Shown: positions 23,196 through 35,296 of the stretch, one piece after another
How the letters are laid out: each line of letters begins with the position of its first letter
How positions within the stretch are numbered: position 1 is the first letter of the stretch
Source of the DNA: Luzula sylvatica
Taxonomy: Eukaryota > Streptophyta > Magnoliopsida > Poales > Juncaceae
DNA: 64,000 bases
NCBI GenBank assembly: GCA_946800325.1
Contig: OX326959.1
Location: 34,233,027-34,297,026, forward strand
Reading direction: 5' to 3'
Translations under genes and position numbers: made by a program
Notes under the pieces: generated by a model
What the model saw: only the letters and a program-made list of their open reading frames with translations
What the model was told of the DNA's origin: nothing
Database searches by the model: none

Positions 23196-24806
23196 ATGAA
23201 GAAGGAAGAGCATTCCAAACTGCCTAATCGAAAGGTTAGTTCTTGTTTTTTTTTTACATTTTTTCTTATTTTAACCATGGTTGGAATAATCTAATTTTAT
23301 TAGCTTATAAAATTATCTTATGTTTTGACAGTTGAAATTTGTGCCGAAAGCTCCTCCGCCTAAGATTGCGAAACCTTCGGTACCGAAGACGTAATTGAAA
23401 TCGTTAAAATTCGAAAATTCTAAGTAAATTTGATTTAATTTTGTTAAATTTGAATTCAAACTTTGAAATAATTATTCAGAGAACCAATCGAGATCAAGGA
23501 TGCAACAATTGACAAGGCTTTAATGGACAAGCTCAGAACTGCAAAGGTACAGCTTTCATATTATTCCACCATTTTTTTTACTTCTTATGCATTTAATTTA
23601 GTGCTTGGATTATGAGTTTCTTTCTCTAAATTGGGATTTATATTACAGATTAATCCTCAAAATTCAAAGACTAGGAAGAATGGTAAAATAAATCCTTAAA
23701 TCTTACATTATCTTTAATTGATTTTTAATAATTTGACACATTGATAATTTCGTTATTATTTATTATATTTTCATTAATGTATAGCTACACAAGCACAAGT
23801 TTCATTTGGAGCCATAAATCCGACAAAGCCGTTTAATATCCCCAATTTTTCATATAATGGTAAATCAAATAAAACATTTTTTCGGCCTAAATTGCATTTC
23901 TAAATCGTGCTAACAATTTACTTTATCCATCCTTTTAGATGCATCATCCTCAAAAGTGGAGAAAGAGTATATCCAACCTTGGGTACATATTTATTCACAA
24001 TAATACCACTGGAGATCACCAGTTGAATTTAATCTTTATAAATTTGTATTTTTGTTAGGATTATAATTCGAATTATCCAATAACTCTTCCTTTAAGACCA
24101 CCCTATGCAGGGGATCCAGGTCCTCGATCAAATTTTCTAATCCAACAAATCAAATTCTTAATTTCGATTGGTTTAAGTTTTGATTTTGATTTTGATTTTT
24201 GAAATTATAGAAATTCTCAACGAGGAGGAATTCGGTGATATTGCATCTACGAGTTTATTAACAACGAAGACACAATCAAATTCAGCATGTGAACTCGGCC
24301 TAACAGTATGATTTTTTCCCAAATGGACCCTAAATTTCATACAAATTACTGATTAGGAAAATAATAATTTAAATATCGTTGATAGGAAACAAGAGAGGAT
24401 TCCACAATGATGTTCTTTCAAATGCCTACCGTGCTTCCTTTTTCGAACAATGCTGACTCAGCATCGAGTTCGAGAAATTCAGAAAAAGGTTGCAAATTAA
24501 AAGATCTATCTGGAGGATATTTGGGCAAATTATTGGTGTATAAAAGTGGAAAAGTCAAGATGAAATTGGGCGATGCTTTGTTCGATGTAAGTTTTTCAAT
24601 ATTACTCATTATTGATTTTATTTGACGAGGTTTTTTTTTTTTTTTTTAATTTACAGGTTTATCCAGGGTCAGATTGTAAGTTTGCGCAGGACGTAGTGGC
24701 GATTAATTTGAACGAAAAGGGTTTTTGCGTAATTGGACAGCTCGGTACCCGTGCCGTCGTCACTCCTGATATTGATTTTATGTTAGATTCTCTAAGTAAT
24801 TTGTAA
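23196..24806 (+). CDS. NRPC4: DNA-directed RNA polymerase III subunit RPC4 (274 aa, 10 exons)
   Basis: Exons are 23196-23234, 23332-23390, 23480-23546, 23649-23682, 23785-23859, 23939-23982, 24059-24119, 24211-24305, 24386-24586 and 24657-24806 (825 nt, all phases consistent). The start MKKEEHSKLPNRKLKFVPKAPPPK is the basic, Pro-rich N-terminus usual for plant RPC4. The middle has the conserved YPITLPLRPPYAGDPEILNEEEFG block. The C-terminal RPC4 domain carries GKLLVYKSGKVKMKLGD, CKFAQDVVAIN and IGQLGTRAVVTPDIDFMLDSL. RPC4 (Rpc53/POLR3D) pairs with RPC5 as the TFIIF-like subcomplex of Pol III and works in initiation, termination and reinitiation on tRNA and 5S genes in the nucleus. A Helitron sits directly upstream. 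Assignment is firm; the smallest exons would benefit from transcript data. Confidence 0.92.
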
Positions 24807-25079
24807 ATGTAGTGATTTAATAGCAATTAATTTATGCAAAGAAGTATAATGGTATATTTGTGTGTACGTGTGTTTATTGAAAAAGAAAGGTAATTTCTAA
24901 GGCCCAATAAAGTCTCACTAATCCATCAATAATTTAGTAGTTAACTTGTATCTATCTAAGAAAGTCGTTTGGCATGTTTGTCGGTTTTATTCAATTGTAT
25001 ATATATTATTTTACGAAGTAACAAAAGTATTTATTCAATGTTGGAAGCTTGGAATCTAAGAAAAATTATGATTAAATTA

Positions 25080-25510
25080 GGATGGCGCTATTGCAAGAGT
25101 TAGCATGGCTAAATTGAGAACGATTTCAATTTTGTTTTATCAAATAATCGTGATACCCTTGTTATTGATGAATTGATGTTTGATGTTTCTTATATTTATC
25201 TATTAGTTTATCACTTTTCATAAATCTTGCAAATAAAATCTTTTATATAAAAAAAATATTTTTATTGTTAATTTTTAAATTGTAACATGTCATATATATT
25301 TAAATATGAAAATTAATATATATTGGTTAAATTTGGTTTTTGTATAATATTAGAAAAAATATTTTTGCAGTATTCATGTAGGATATAAATAATAGTATAT
25401 AAGTATAATAAATATCAATCACCATAAAATAGGGGTATAGTGGCCATTCGATTAAAAAAATTGAAATTGATCTCAATTTAGTCATGTTAGTTCTTACAAT
25501 AGCGTCATCC
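25080..25510. mobile_element. Mutator-like MITE, copy 2
   Basis: Terminal inverted repeats start GGATGGCGCTATTGCAAGAG (left) and GGATGACGCTATTGTAAGAA (right, reverse complement) and continue through TGGCTAAATTGAGA or TGACTAAATTGAGA, about 50 bp. TTAAATTA flanks both sides (25072-25079, 25511-25518). The interior matches the 2354-2744 element in inverted orientation. Confidence 0.85.
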
Positions 25511-25908
25511 TTAAATTATACTGATTTCTCATTAGGTATATTTTTGTAGCTCTAAACATCATCCATAAATACTAGATTTTATCAAATTATTATTATTATT
25601 AGCTTTAAATTGGCTTCGTGTTATCTAAGATTTTTTTTTTCTTAAATAGTAAGTTGCCAATAATAAATTAAAAATATGGATTTGAAAGTTTGAAGCCAAA
25701 TGCTTCCCACATGTAAGACAGTATTATACTATTATCCCCTTTGTTTTTATTCTTTTTTTTTTTTTTTTTTTGCCTTTTTAGTTTTTACCCACCTTGGTAT
25801 ATATGTACTGAATTAGGTGAAACTATGATGTTATTGGTTTTGATGAATTATATATAAGAAATAGTCTGTAATTAGTAACATACCTAAAATAGAATTATTG
25901 GGGCATAA

Positions 25909-26382
25909 AGAGGTGGCAAATCCGGTAGGTCGGGTCATAATCAGGTGGGTATTTTTTGGTTCGGGTCATTTTTGGTTATTTTCGGGTGAAGTTAACTCGG
26001 ATCGGGTCGGGTTGTGTTCGGGTTTTATTTTGGTCGGGTTCTTTTCTGGTTAAATTATGTGTTCGGGTCAGATTCTTCGGGTTTGGGTTATGTCGGGTTT
26101 GAATTAATTCAATTGCGGACAAAAATAGTAACTAAAATATCAAATTATAAGATTTGATTCAACTAGTAAATTCGGGTTATGTTCGGGTCTCGGGTTACTC
26201 GGTTTCGGATCGGGTCGAGTTCGGGTAACATATAAAACATCTACTTTCGGGTTCGGGTTATTTAGTCCCGGGTCGGTACGAGTCGGGTTGTTTGATTTTC
26301 GTAGATTTTGTCTAGTCAGGTCGGGTCGGGCTTCAGGTTACTCAGGTCGGTTTTTCGGATTCGGATCAACTTTGCCAGCTCT
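25909..26382. mobile_element. hAT-like non-autonomous element, decayed target duplication
   Basis: The left end AGAGGTGGCAAAT and reverse-complemented right end AGAGCTGGCAAAG form inverted repeats. Flanks GGGCATAA and AGGCGTAA match at six of eight positions, consistent with an old 8-bp duplication. The body is packed with TCGGGT/CGGGTC motifs. It is non-coding. Confidence 0.65.
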
Positions 26383-27580
26383 AGGCGTAATGTATGTTTT
26401 ATGTTTTGATAAATTTATTTGAGACCAACCAAATAAATTATAGCTATTTATTTTTTATTGTGATTCGAATTCATAATTTCTTCAATATATAATTTTATCG
26501 TGCCAAACAATCAACCAACTAACTAGGATATGAGGCTATGACATAATTATTCATATTTGTATTATTATTTATCAAAATCGATCTGTTGTGATCTGCCACT
26601 CCATTAATTTGTCTAACTGGTTTTAAAAAAACTAAGAAGTACTGTCGAGTAAAGAGCTTTTTACTTATTTTAATTGATGCTTAAGGTCTTTTGATTAAAT
26701 AAATCCTCACTTTTATACTTTGATTGCGTAAATTAAGGCCTGTTTTGTTCATGCTTTGCCAAACGATCGCCAAGTGCAAATTAATTGGTGGCTTCTTTAG
26801 TTTGCATTTTGTAGTTGTTAAATTGATAAGATAAGATTTATATCTTGCATTTATTTTCCTCAGTATTCCTCGATCAAATATTTTGAATTTTATGCAAGTA
26901 CCCGTTTATATCATGTTGTATCCATCATGATTCATCTAGCAATATGAATCATGCACTTGAATTGAATAATCGTGTAAGATTAATGTTTTTGGTTTATTGT
27001 GATTCGTGTAGGCAAGAATCACAGTCCGTATAAATAGAACTTATTTTGTTTTGTTAAAAAACAAGAGAGAAGATAATAGATATTAAAAAATAGTAAGTTT
27101 AATAAAATTATTCTTATTTCTTTCTCCGTTAAAATATGTCGAGTGTTTGTTACAATAAAAATATTTTGTTGCAGAAATTATGAATTCGAATCTCATTGGT
27201 ATCATATAAAATATATATATACCAATAACGACAAGTGATGCTTATTGGACGGCATTAAAACATTTGTAAGTTAGTGAGGTTAAATCGACAAAATGGTATC
27301 AAAGCGAATGACGAGTTTCAAAAGTACGACCCTAGGATTCAAAATAAGTGAGAAAAAAATGTATAATGATAACATAGAGAAAAGAGTCAATGGATCCATA
27401 ACCTAGTTATTGAGTGTGAGACATAAAAATCATATGTTGTGAGGGTTTATGAATTTAATCCTCATTGATATTAATAAATTGAGGATATATGAGATTTCTT
27501 CATTAATTATAAAAATAAAAACATAAAGAAAGGGTGTATATGATATTTCTCATGGTTTATAGCATAGGTGTACCTGATAT
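26383..27580. other. Intergenic with SINE-like remnants, no gene
   Basis: 26455-26530 (minus strand) carries CCTAGTTAGTTGG and GAATTCGAATCAC. 27400-27490 (plus) carries AACCTAGTTATTGAG and GAATTTAATCC. The order and spacing resemble the tRNA-derived head at 32373-32436 and suggest decayed copies of one SINE family. Confidence 0.45.
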
Positions 27581-28089
27581 TAGGGTCGCAAACAAGTCAA
27601 ATTCGAGCGAGCTGAATCTAGTTCGAACTCGACTCGAAATGTAACTCCTTAGCTGGCTCGGTTCGAAATTGCCGCAAAGTTCGAACTCGAACTCGACTCC
27701 ATTATGATTCGAAATAATTTCCATTTTGTAAAATAATTCAAACTTGACTTGATTCTAACTTGTATAACTCAACTCGGCTATGCTCGAAATTATGAATATT
27801 TTTCAAAATTATCAAACTATTTCAAGTTTCAAAAATTATAAATATCTACCAACAGATCATTTCAAACATGAAAAAACATAGAATAACCTATCAAAAGTTC
27901 AATATAAATAATATAATAATATCACAAACATAACCAAACAAAATTCAATATCATTACGAGTACAATTCGAACGAGTCAGGTCCAGCTCGAACTCGGCTTG
28001 ATTTCGAGTTGATCGGTTCAACTCGAAATTAATTCAATCTATTTTCGAGCGAGATGTAGACGAGTTTTTGTCGAATGAGTTGCGAGCTA
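27581..28089. mobile_element. TCGAACTCGA-rich hAT-like element, no target duplication seen
   Basis: The left end TAGGGTCGCAAAC and reverse-complemented right end TAGCTCGCAACTC look like inverted termini. The arms are dense in TCGAACTCGA and CGAGTT motifs around an AT-rich core. The neighbouring octamers (CCTGATAT, CGAATAAA) do not match. A related motif-rich stretch begins near 53890. Confidence 0.5.
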
Positions 28090-28819
28090 CGAATAAAACT
28101 TATGACGTCACATGATGTTTTCTTGTAGGGATACAAGTATAAGTGTTATTTTAATGATGGGTGAGATTACAAAGAAATTATATCAATATTATGAAGGTTT
28201 AGGTTAGCTTTTGTTTGGCTCTCAATCTTCTTTTTACATTCTTAAACCCTAATAAAATGTTTTATTAGATATATACCCTAATAATCCTTTTGGGCGGCTC
28301 AATGCTTCCTAACCTAATAAATTTTCCACGCAGGTCCCCATCTTGAGGTGGCTTGTCTCTTTTCGACACACATGACATAAAACAAAAACCCTAATTAAGA
28401 AGCATGAGTTTCTGCTATTGTTTCTGATTGGCTCAGAGAAGCCATGTGGGAAGGTTTTCTATCCAAGTTATCTAGCCATATATATTATCAAAGGTTAAAA
28501 GTGAACGTGAAACTATTAATATGTATATGTATTTAGTGATTTGGTATATTTTATCAATATAAAAGTGTTAATTTTATCAATATTTTTTTTGTTGTAGTAG
28601 TTAAAAAATCAGTCAAGATTCGTCGATGTGTGTATATGTATATAGTGAAGATTGGAACATACAATATATTATATATACATTATGTTAATATACTATCTAT
28701 ATAAATATCATAGGATAAATTTAATTGCCTGAAAAATTAATTTAAATTTAAATTCATATTTAATTTGCTCAAATTGGCATGTAAAGGTTGACATGACACT
28801 TCAATTCCATTATATAATA
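28090..28819. other. Intergenic, no gene seen
   Basis: AT-rich DNA with no open frame, repeat terminus or RNA gene that could be recognised. Confidence 0.5.
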
Positions 28820-31320
28820 CTAGCATTGCCCCCGCGCAATTACGCGGGGCTGTTCGGGTTTATAAGTAATGTAGTTGAAAAAAATTGTTGTTCATTTTGT
28901 GTATGTGACTTTCTTTTTGTAATCATTATTATATGTGTAATTTAGTGTGTTGTGTGCGAGTGAAATTTTGTAGCAAAAATCGTTTGAAAATTTTAAGAGC
29001 CGGATTTCTTGAATAATTCAAACGGTTATTGCTAAAAAAATTATCTATATTTTATACTTCATAAGTAAAATAAGGAAAAAGAACGAATGAGTCGTCATGA
29101 AATTTATTCAGAACATAATAGTTCAGAAAACATTGCTGAAAAAAAGAGTGTTTTTAATTTCACAAATCTTTAATTTCGCTACATATTTAGTACAAATATT
29201 TTTCGTCCTTTGTGTGGTCAGCCAATAACAAATTTTGACGATGTCATCGCTAACCGTTTCGTTCGAATCTTTAATTTAAATTATGTCATGATTATTCGCA
29301 CATCCATGATTTGGTATATTTTTAACCCCCTAATTTTTTTTGGATATTATAAAAAATTCTCTATCTTTTCGTAAACTCCCAAAAAAAAAACTCTTTACCA
29401 AACTTTTATTTTAAAATACTCCTTATGGATGATATTAATTTTTTTTTTCCAAAATACCCTCCAAATCTCATATGTAATAATTAAAACTTATTTTTGTTAT
29501 TTTTTATTAATTTTAAGAAAATTCATAAACACTTCTTAACACGTAGTGATTTAAAAAAAATTTAATTATTACATATTTTGTTTATATAATTTTAATATTA
29601 CATTCTTTATTCATAAAAAAACTAATATTAAATGATAATAAATAAACACCTTACAAATATATTCATAGAAAATATCTATTTAAACATCTATTTTTTATTT
29701 TAGTTTTCTTTTTATGTATTTTTTAATAGTTTTGTGATATTTTATTTTTAAATATTTGCAAGATGTTCTTTTATTAATATTGTTCAACTTATTATAATTT
29801 TATTTTAGTTTTTCAAGAAAAATAATAAAGGACAAAAATGTAAATTTTAAAACTTCGGAGGACAAAAATGCAAATATAAATGACCAAAATGTGAAAAAAG
29901 GACAAAAATATGATTTTTTTTAAAAAATATGACCAAACTGGACTAAAATATAAATTTCAAAACTTCGAAGGACCAAAATGCAAATATAAAGGACCAAAAT
30001 GAGGAAAAAAGGACCAAAATGTAAATTTTTTTCGAAAAAAGGACCAATTTGTAAATAAAAAAGGACCAAAATGTAAAATTTTTTTGAAAAAAGGACCAAT
30101 TTGTAAATCTAAAAGGACCGAAAAGTGATAAAAAAAGACCAAAATGTAATTTGTTTTAAAAAACAGGACCAATTTGAGGCCCCTGGACCAAAATGTGAAT
30201 ATTAAAATTTCGAAGGACCAAAATGCAAATATAAAGGACCAAAATGTAAAAAAGAAGGACCAAAATGTAATTTTGTTTTTAAAAAAAGGACTAATTTGTA
30301 AATAAAAAAGGACCAAAATGTAAAAAAAATATTTATTTTTACAAATAGACCCCTGGTGACGTGGCTGCCTGGACTTAAATGTAAATTTCAAAACTTCGAA
30401 GGGCCAAAATGCAAATATAAAGGACCAAAATTTAAAAAAAAGGACCCCAATGTAATTTTTTTTCGAAAAAAGGACCAGAATGCAAATATAAAGGATCGAA
30501 ATGTGATAAAGAAGGACCAAAATGTAATTTTTTTTTAAAAACAGGACCAATTTGAGGCCCCTGGACCAAAATGTGAATATTAAAACTTCGAAGGACCAAA
30601 ATGCAAATATAAAGGACCAAAATGTAAACAAAAAGGACCAAAATGTAATTTTGTTTTTTAAAAAAGGACCAATTTGTAAATCAAAAAGGACCAAAATGTA
30701 AAATAAAAGGACCAAAATGTAATTGTTTTTCGAAAAAAGGACCAAAATGCAAATATAAAGGACCGAAATGTGATAAAGAAGGACCAAAATGTAATGTTTT
30801 TTTTAAAAAGGACCAATTTGAGGCCCCTGGACCAAAATGTGAATATTAAAACTTCGAAGGACCAAAATGCAAATATAAAGGACCAAAATGTAAAAAAAAG
30901 GACCAAAATGTAATTTGTTTTTTAAAAAAAGGACCAATTTGTAAATAAAAAAGGACCAAAATGTAAACAAAAAGGACCAAAATGTAATTGTTTTTCGAAA
31001 AAAGGACCAAAATGCAAATATAAAGGACCGAAATGTGATAAAGAAGGACCAAAATGTAATTTTTTTAAAAAACAGGACCAATTTGAGGCCCTTGGACCAA
31101 AATGTGAATATTAAAACTTCGAAGGACCAAAATGCAAATATAAAGGACCAAAATGTAAAAAAAAAGGACCAAAATGTAAAATTGTTTTTTAAAAAAGGAC
31201 CTATTTGTAAATAAAAAAAGACCAAAATGTAAAAAAAAAATTTTTTTTTACAAATAGGCCCCTGGTGACGTGGCTGCACCAGGAGGCAGCAAATCCCCTT
31301 GCATTAGTATATAGTATAGA
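28820..31320 (-). mobile_element. Minisatellite-bearing Helitron, copy 2 (2.50 kb)
   Basis: On the minus strand it begins TCTATACTATATACTAATGC and ends with CCCCGCGTAATTGCGCGGGG, then GCAATG and CTAG. The 3' hairpin carries one changed base relative to copy 1. The first 1.1 kb (in plus-strand order) is nearly identical to copy 1, but the minisatellite is longer. A relic of the element's own 5' sequence (CCCCTGGTGACGTGGCTGCC) lies inside the array near 30349. No protein-coding capacity. Confidence 0.88.
29821..31250. repeat. GGACCAAAATG minisatellite, array 2, with higher-order units of about 265 bp
   Basis: Same basic units as the array at 21757. The GAGGCCC(C/T)TGGACC landmark recurs near 30177, 30555, 30821 and 31086, so the last three intervals are built of units of about 265 bp. 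The array is about 45 percent longer than array 1. Confidence 0.92.
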
Positions 31321-32372
31321 TATAGATATGTGTATACATGACGAAGTAAGCTTGGATACTTTCATGAAGAAAAGAAAAGTATATTATATTTGGGGGGTAT
31401 ACATGACATTTCCTATTTTGAAGATCATATGGAATTTTTGACATTTTGGAGGATCAGGGGAGCTAATCAGAGCCATAATCAATCCTTCCCTAATTTAAGG
31501 ATCTTTAATTAATTAAAGACCGCATACATTATGACACGTGCTTCAAATAACACCATTTTGTAAAGTACAATTTATTTTGTTGGTTCAACTATATAAATGT
31601 TTTATCTCCCCAATTTAGACATTGAAAGGATCCAAATATAAATAAATAATAACAACAATAACTTTTTTTTATTTCAATAATAACGCGCACAAAGATGGAG
31701 ATGGAAAAGAAGGGTGGTTTAAAAAAAAAAAGAATGGTTGTTTAAAAAATGTGCTCATCATCTTGTGATCAATGAAATTAAGGCTTTGTTCAAAAGTAGG
31801 TCTATGTTAGGTTTTTCTGCATATTTGATTTTTTGTGTTCTGATCTCTCGTGATATATCGTGCAAAATACAAGTTCATTGTTAAGAAAAATGCAATCATG
31901 ATCACTATATCATTATTACTTGCTTAAAAATAAATTTACCCTAGTTTGTTCAAGCATTACTTAATTTTTTTCTTGCTTTACATTTGTTATTTTCAAGCCT
32001 CATCATGATGTTTTTCGTGCATATAAAATAAACGAACATATAAATAATTAATCAAAAGCTAAAACATTTCCATTTGGTATTTTATTATGAATCAAATGGC
32101 TTTAAGTACTTAAGGAGATTGTTGGGTTAAAGTAAAGCTAAAAAACAAAATTTAGGTCTACAAGCACACAACATATGGATCCCACAAAAAGTGTTATCAA
32201 CAAAAGAAAAGAAGACCCTCCAATGATATGCTAGATAGATGATGAAGTTCCTCACAATCCAATGAACACAAGGATCTTTGGAATTTAGACCATGCCTTCA
32301 CAAATATTTTTTTGAATGGTATCCGACGAGCGATCGTTTTCGTTACTGATACCTATTTTTTATGTTAATGAA
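31321..32372. other. Intergenic, no gene seen
   Basis: AT-rich DNA. A CACGTG-containing stretch (ACACGTGCTTC, about 31533) is a generic G-box-like motif with no adjacent gene. Confidence 0.45.
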
Positions 32373-32436
32373 GATCGAATCCATAATCTCTCACAACATA
32401 TAATTTTTTGTGCCTCACAATCAACCAACTAGGCTA
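32373..32436 (-). mobile_element. tRNA-derived SINE head
   Basis: In reverse complement, TAGCCTAGTTGG fits the Pol III A box (TRGYNNANNNG) and GGATTCGATC fits a B box, with tRNA-like spacing. The flanking sequence (ATATGTTGTGAGAGATTATGG) resembles the remnants near 26.5 and 27.4 kb. It does not fold as an intact tRNA by eye. Confidence 0.6.
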
Positions 32437-34628
32437 TGCATGCCTTCACAAATATTAATATAGCTAACAATAAAGAGTTGATTTAAAGCTTATCTTCACA
32501 CTCATATAATAATTCAAAATGTTGTTATGCTTAGATGATGTTAAATCCGGTAAATTCTATATGTTCATTATGTATATATAGAATCAGGACCGGCCCCGGC
32601 GATTTGATTGCCTTGGTCCGCAATGTTGTCGGTTCTAACAAAGTAAGGAAAGAAATAATGTAACAAAAAAAATCAAATGATTCAAAAAATAATGATTCAA
32701 AATAACCTCTTTCCGGAATTATTTTTTTAAAATTGTAATATAATTTAGTATTTTTTTGCATAAAAAATCATTTGATCTTTCTTAATTATGAGACAATCTA
32801 ATCGAAAAAATATAATACTTTGATTTTCTGAACATTTTTATAAAAATAATCTCGTATTTAGATCATAGATATTGACATTATTTATATCATAATTACAAAT
32901 TAGTTTTAATTCCATTTTAATTATAAAAAAAGTAAATATGGGCAAAGAGAGAGAAAATAAAAATCAGGATTTTTTTTTTGATGTAGAGGCTAGAGCACGA
33001 AACGTGCTCTTGCGGTTCTATTTTTTTATTAAAATAAAAGATTTGATACAAGTTACATAAAGCTCTTTTGAAATAAAAATTCACCCAATGAACTCTTCTT
33101 CCTAATAAAAATCGGAACGTATATGTTATTATTTTGTTTCTTCGTTATTTTGGGTTGATGAGGAAAAAATGTCACTTCAATTTGCAAATTTGGTGTTCTT
33201 TTTTAATAAAAACATTTTATTGATATATTTTGAGATAGTACAAATATCTTGATAATTGTGACTATTTTATGATATATAATATATTTCTTTCGTGAGTAAC
33301 ACTCATAAAGTGATAATAGATTATCTATTTGAAATAATAAATAATATTATTAAAGATTTTTTTATAAAGATATCCTCGGGGCCTGCATGTATAGAATGTT
33401 ATATTACGAGGTATTTAACATACATATAAAGAATAAAAGATCTTCATAGTTAATAGCATGAACATTATAGTTTTATTATATTAGGAGTCGAAAGTATATT
33501 ATAAATTGAGGCCATTTACCCTCATTTTCTTCGTCACATTTTCTATATCACACATTAACGATTAATTATCCAAATAATTCACACAAAAAAATTCATTAAC
33601 AATTAATTAGCATATAATTGAAGTACGTAAACATTATTAATTCTTAATCAATATTAATTAATTATTAATCGGATGTTTTTTTTGGTTAATGATCAGGTTA
33701 TTTAATCATCATTGATGAGATAGAAAATGAGATGGAAAATGAAGGAGAGTAGTAAAATTACCCTTGTAAATTTTACGTGCATTGTTTGTGAAGATATAGA
33801 TATGGATTGGTAGAGATGGCCGCGTGGATAAATAAGTAGCCGTCCGTGCATGTCGCCATCTGTGGTATGGTGATGTGGTGGGGGTATAATATGAGTATGA
33901 GATGAGCCAATCATTCAAGGGACCATTTCATAAAGATATCTAATGTGCCAAAAATTATTTTCTGTAGAATTATTTAGTTTTTATCACAATGTTATTTGGA
34001 TCTTGACATTACTTGCCATGTCATCGTTTGATCAACTAAGCATGTATTGTACAAAAGATCTACTTCTCTCTAAATTTTGATGAGGTTTATAGCTCAATTT
34101 TATGTATAATTGTTTAAAAATGTTTATTGTATTCATTTCCAAAAAAAACTTTTATCTTCTAGAAAAAATGTATTAGATTACACTAAGTTAAATATAATGG
34201 ATAATATAAATTTATATTTTTTGTATAGAAATAGTAACCATGTTTATGTAGCAAATATATAAAATTAAGGTGTCATGTAAAATAAATGACTTCATTTCTT
34301 CTATTTAATATTATTTAGATTTCTAAATTACTTTTACTAAAATCTATTTGTATAATTGAAAATGTATGGAGAAGTAAATGAAGTCATTTAATTTAAAAAT
34401 GAGAAACATTCTTGCAAGTTCGATACATTTATATTTTTGTGGCCGGGTACAATTATAACTAATTGTTTTAACTTTGATTTACTGCTAGTTAGAGTTCACT
34501 TTCGTTTGTTCTTGTTTTACCTCAATCAATCAATAGTTTAGATTTCTAAATAATTAGAAAACAAATTTGGAGTGGTGCATGGAAGATTTTTTTTTATGTA
34601 TAGCGTCTATTTTTTATGAATTTGCAGA
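32437..34628. other. Intergenic, no gene seen
   Basis: AT-rich DNA. Short open frames at 33702-33918 are His/Thr-rich and lack any recognisable domain or support. Confidence 0.45.
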
Positions 34629-34982
34629 AATAACGTTGGGCGGACATAATTTGCAAAATTAGTTGTTTTGTCATGTTATTTGACGAAACACAACTTTGAT
34701 TTGTCATTTCAAGATGCATGTACCTGCTGTTTCGCCATATGGGGTGGCGAAACACAATCTTTTTGCTTGTTCCGCCAATGATGTTGGCAAAATCAAAATA
34801 TATTCTCTTGTTCGACCAAATAAAGTGGCGAAACAAACTTAATTAATTTTTTATTTTATTTTGACCTCGTTAAATCAATTTTAATATGTTTTGTCGTCCA
34901 ATTTGGCGAAATAGACATGTATTTCGCCAAATGACATGACGAAACAGTTACTTTTACAAATTCAACAACTCCGACGTTATTC
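34629..34982. mobile_element. Foldback element
   Basis: The left arm (34629-34690) reads ATAACGTTGGGCGG ... TTTTGTCATGTTATTTGACGAAAC. The reverse complement of the right arm (34921-34982) reads ATAACGTCGGAG ... TTTCGTCATGTCATTTGGCGAAAT. The loop holds further small palindromes, for example TTTCGCC...GGCGAAA at 34730-34751. No coding sequence or clear target duplication. Confidence 0.7.
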
Positions 34983-35093
34983 TTGTAAAACCCAAAAATT
35001 TGCACAATATGCACAAAAAATTACAAGAAAGAACTACTCTAATAATTGAGGATCAAGTACATGGTACTTTATAAATTTTAAGATAATATAGTA

Positions 35094-35287
35094 GGGTGAT
35101 TCTATGATTGAACCTTTTGTTCAATTCTTATACAAATTAACAAGGGTATTTTGGATATTTTTCAATATTCTAATTTAAATAATAATTAATGCAATACTCG
35201 AATAGGAAACTAATTTGATTGAGAACATCTAATTAATTATAAATTCCCAAAATACCCTTTTCAAAAGGTTCTACCATAGAATCACCC
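35094..35287. mobile_element. Mutator-like MITE with exact 9-bp target duplication (194 bp)
   Basis: AATATAGTA flanks the element at 35085-35093 and 35288-35296. The ends GGGTGATTCTATGATTGAAC and, in reverse complement, GGGTGATTCTATGGTAGAAC are inverted repeats that continue through CCTTTTG. AAGGGTATTTTGG also appears in both arms. The 9-bp duplication and G-initial termini point to MULE mobilisation. Confidence 0.9.
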
Positions 35288-35296
35288 AATATAGTA

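Noticed and set aside
22880..23227. 115-codon frame overlapping the RPC4 start
   Set aside because: It reads through the probable 5'-UTR intron. The RPC4 frame starting at 23196 continues through ten consistent exons with clear homology.
29957..31279. Minus-strand frame of 276 codons and overlapping shorter frames
   Set aside because: Same minisatellite artefact in the second Helitron copy.
32373..32436. Possible tRNA gene
   Set aside because: A and B boxes are present, but no acceptor stem or cloverleaf could be built. A SINE head is the better reading.
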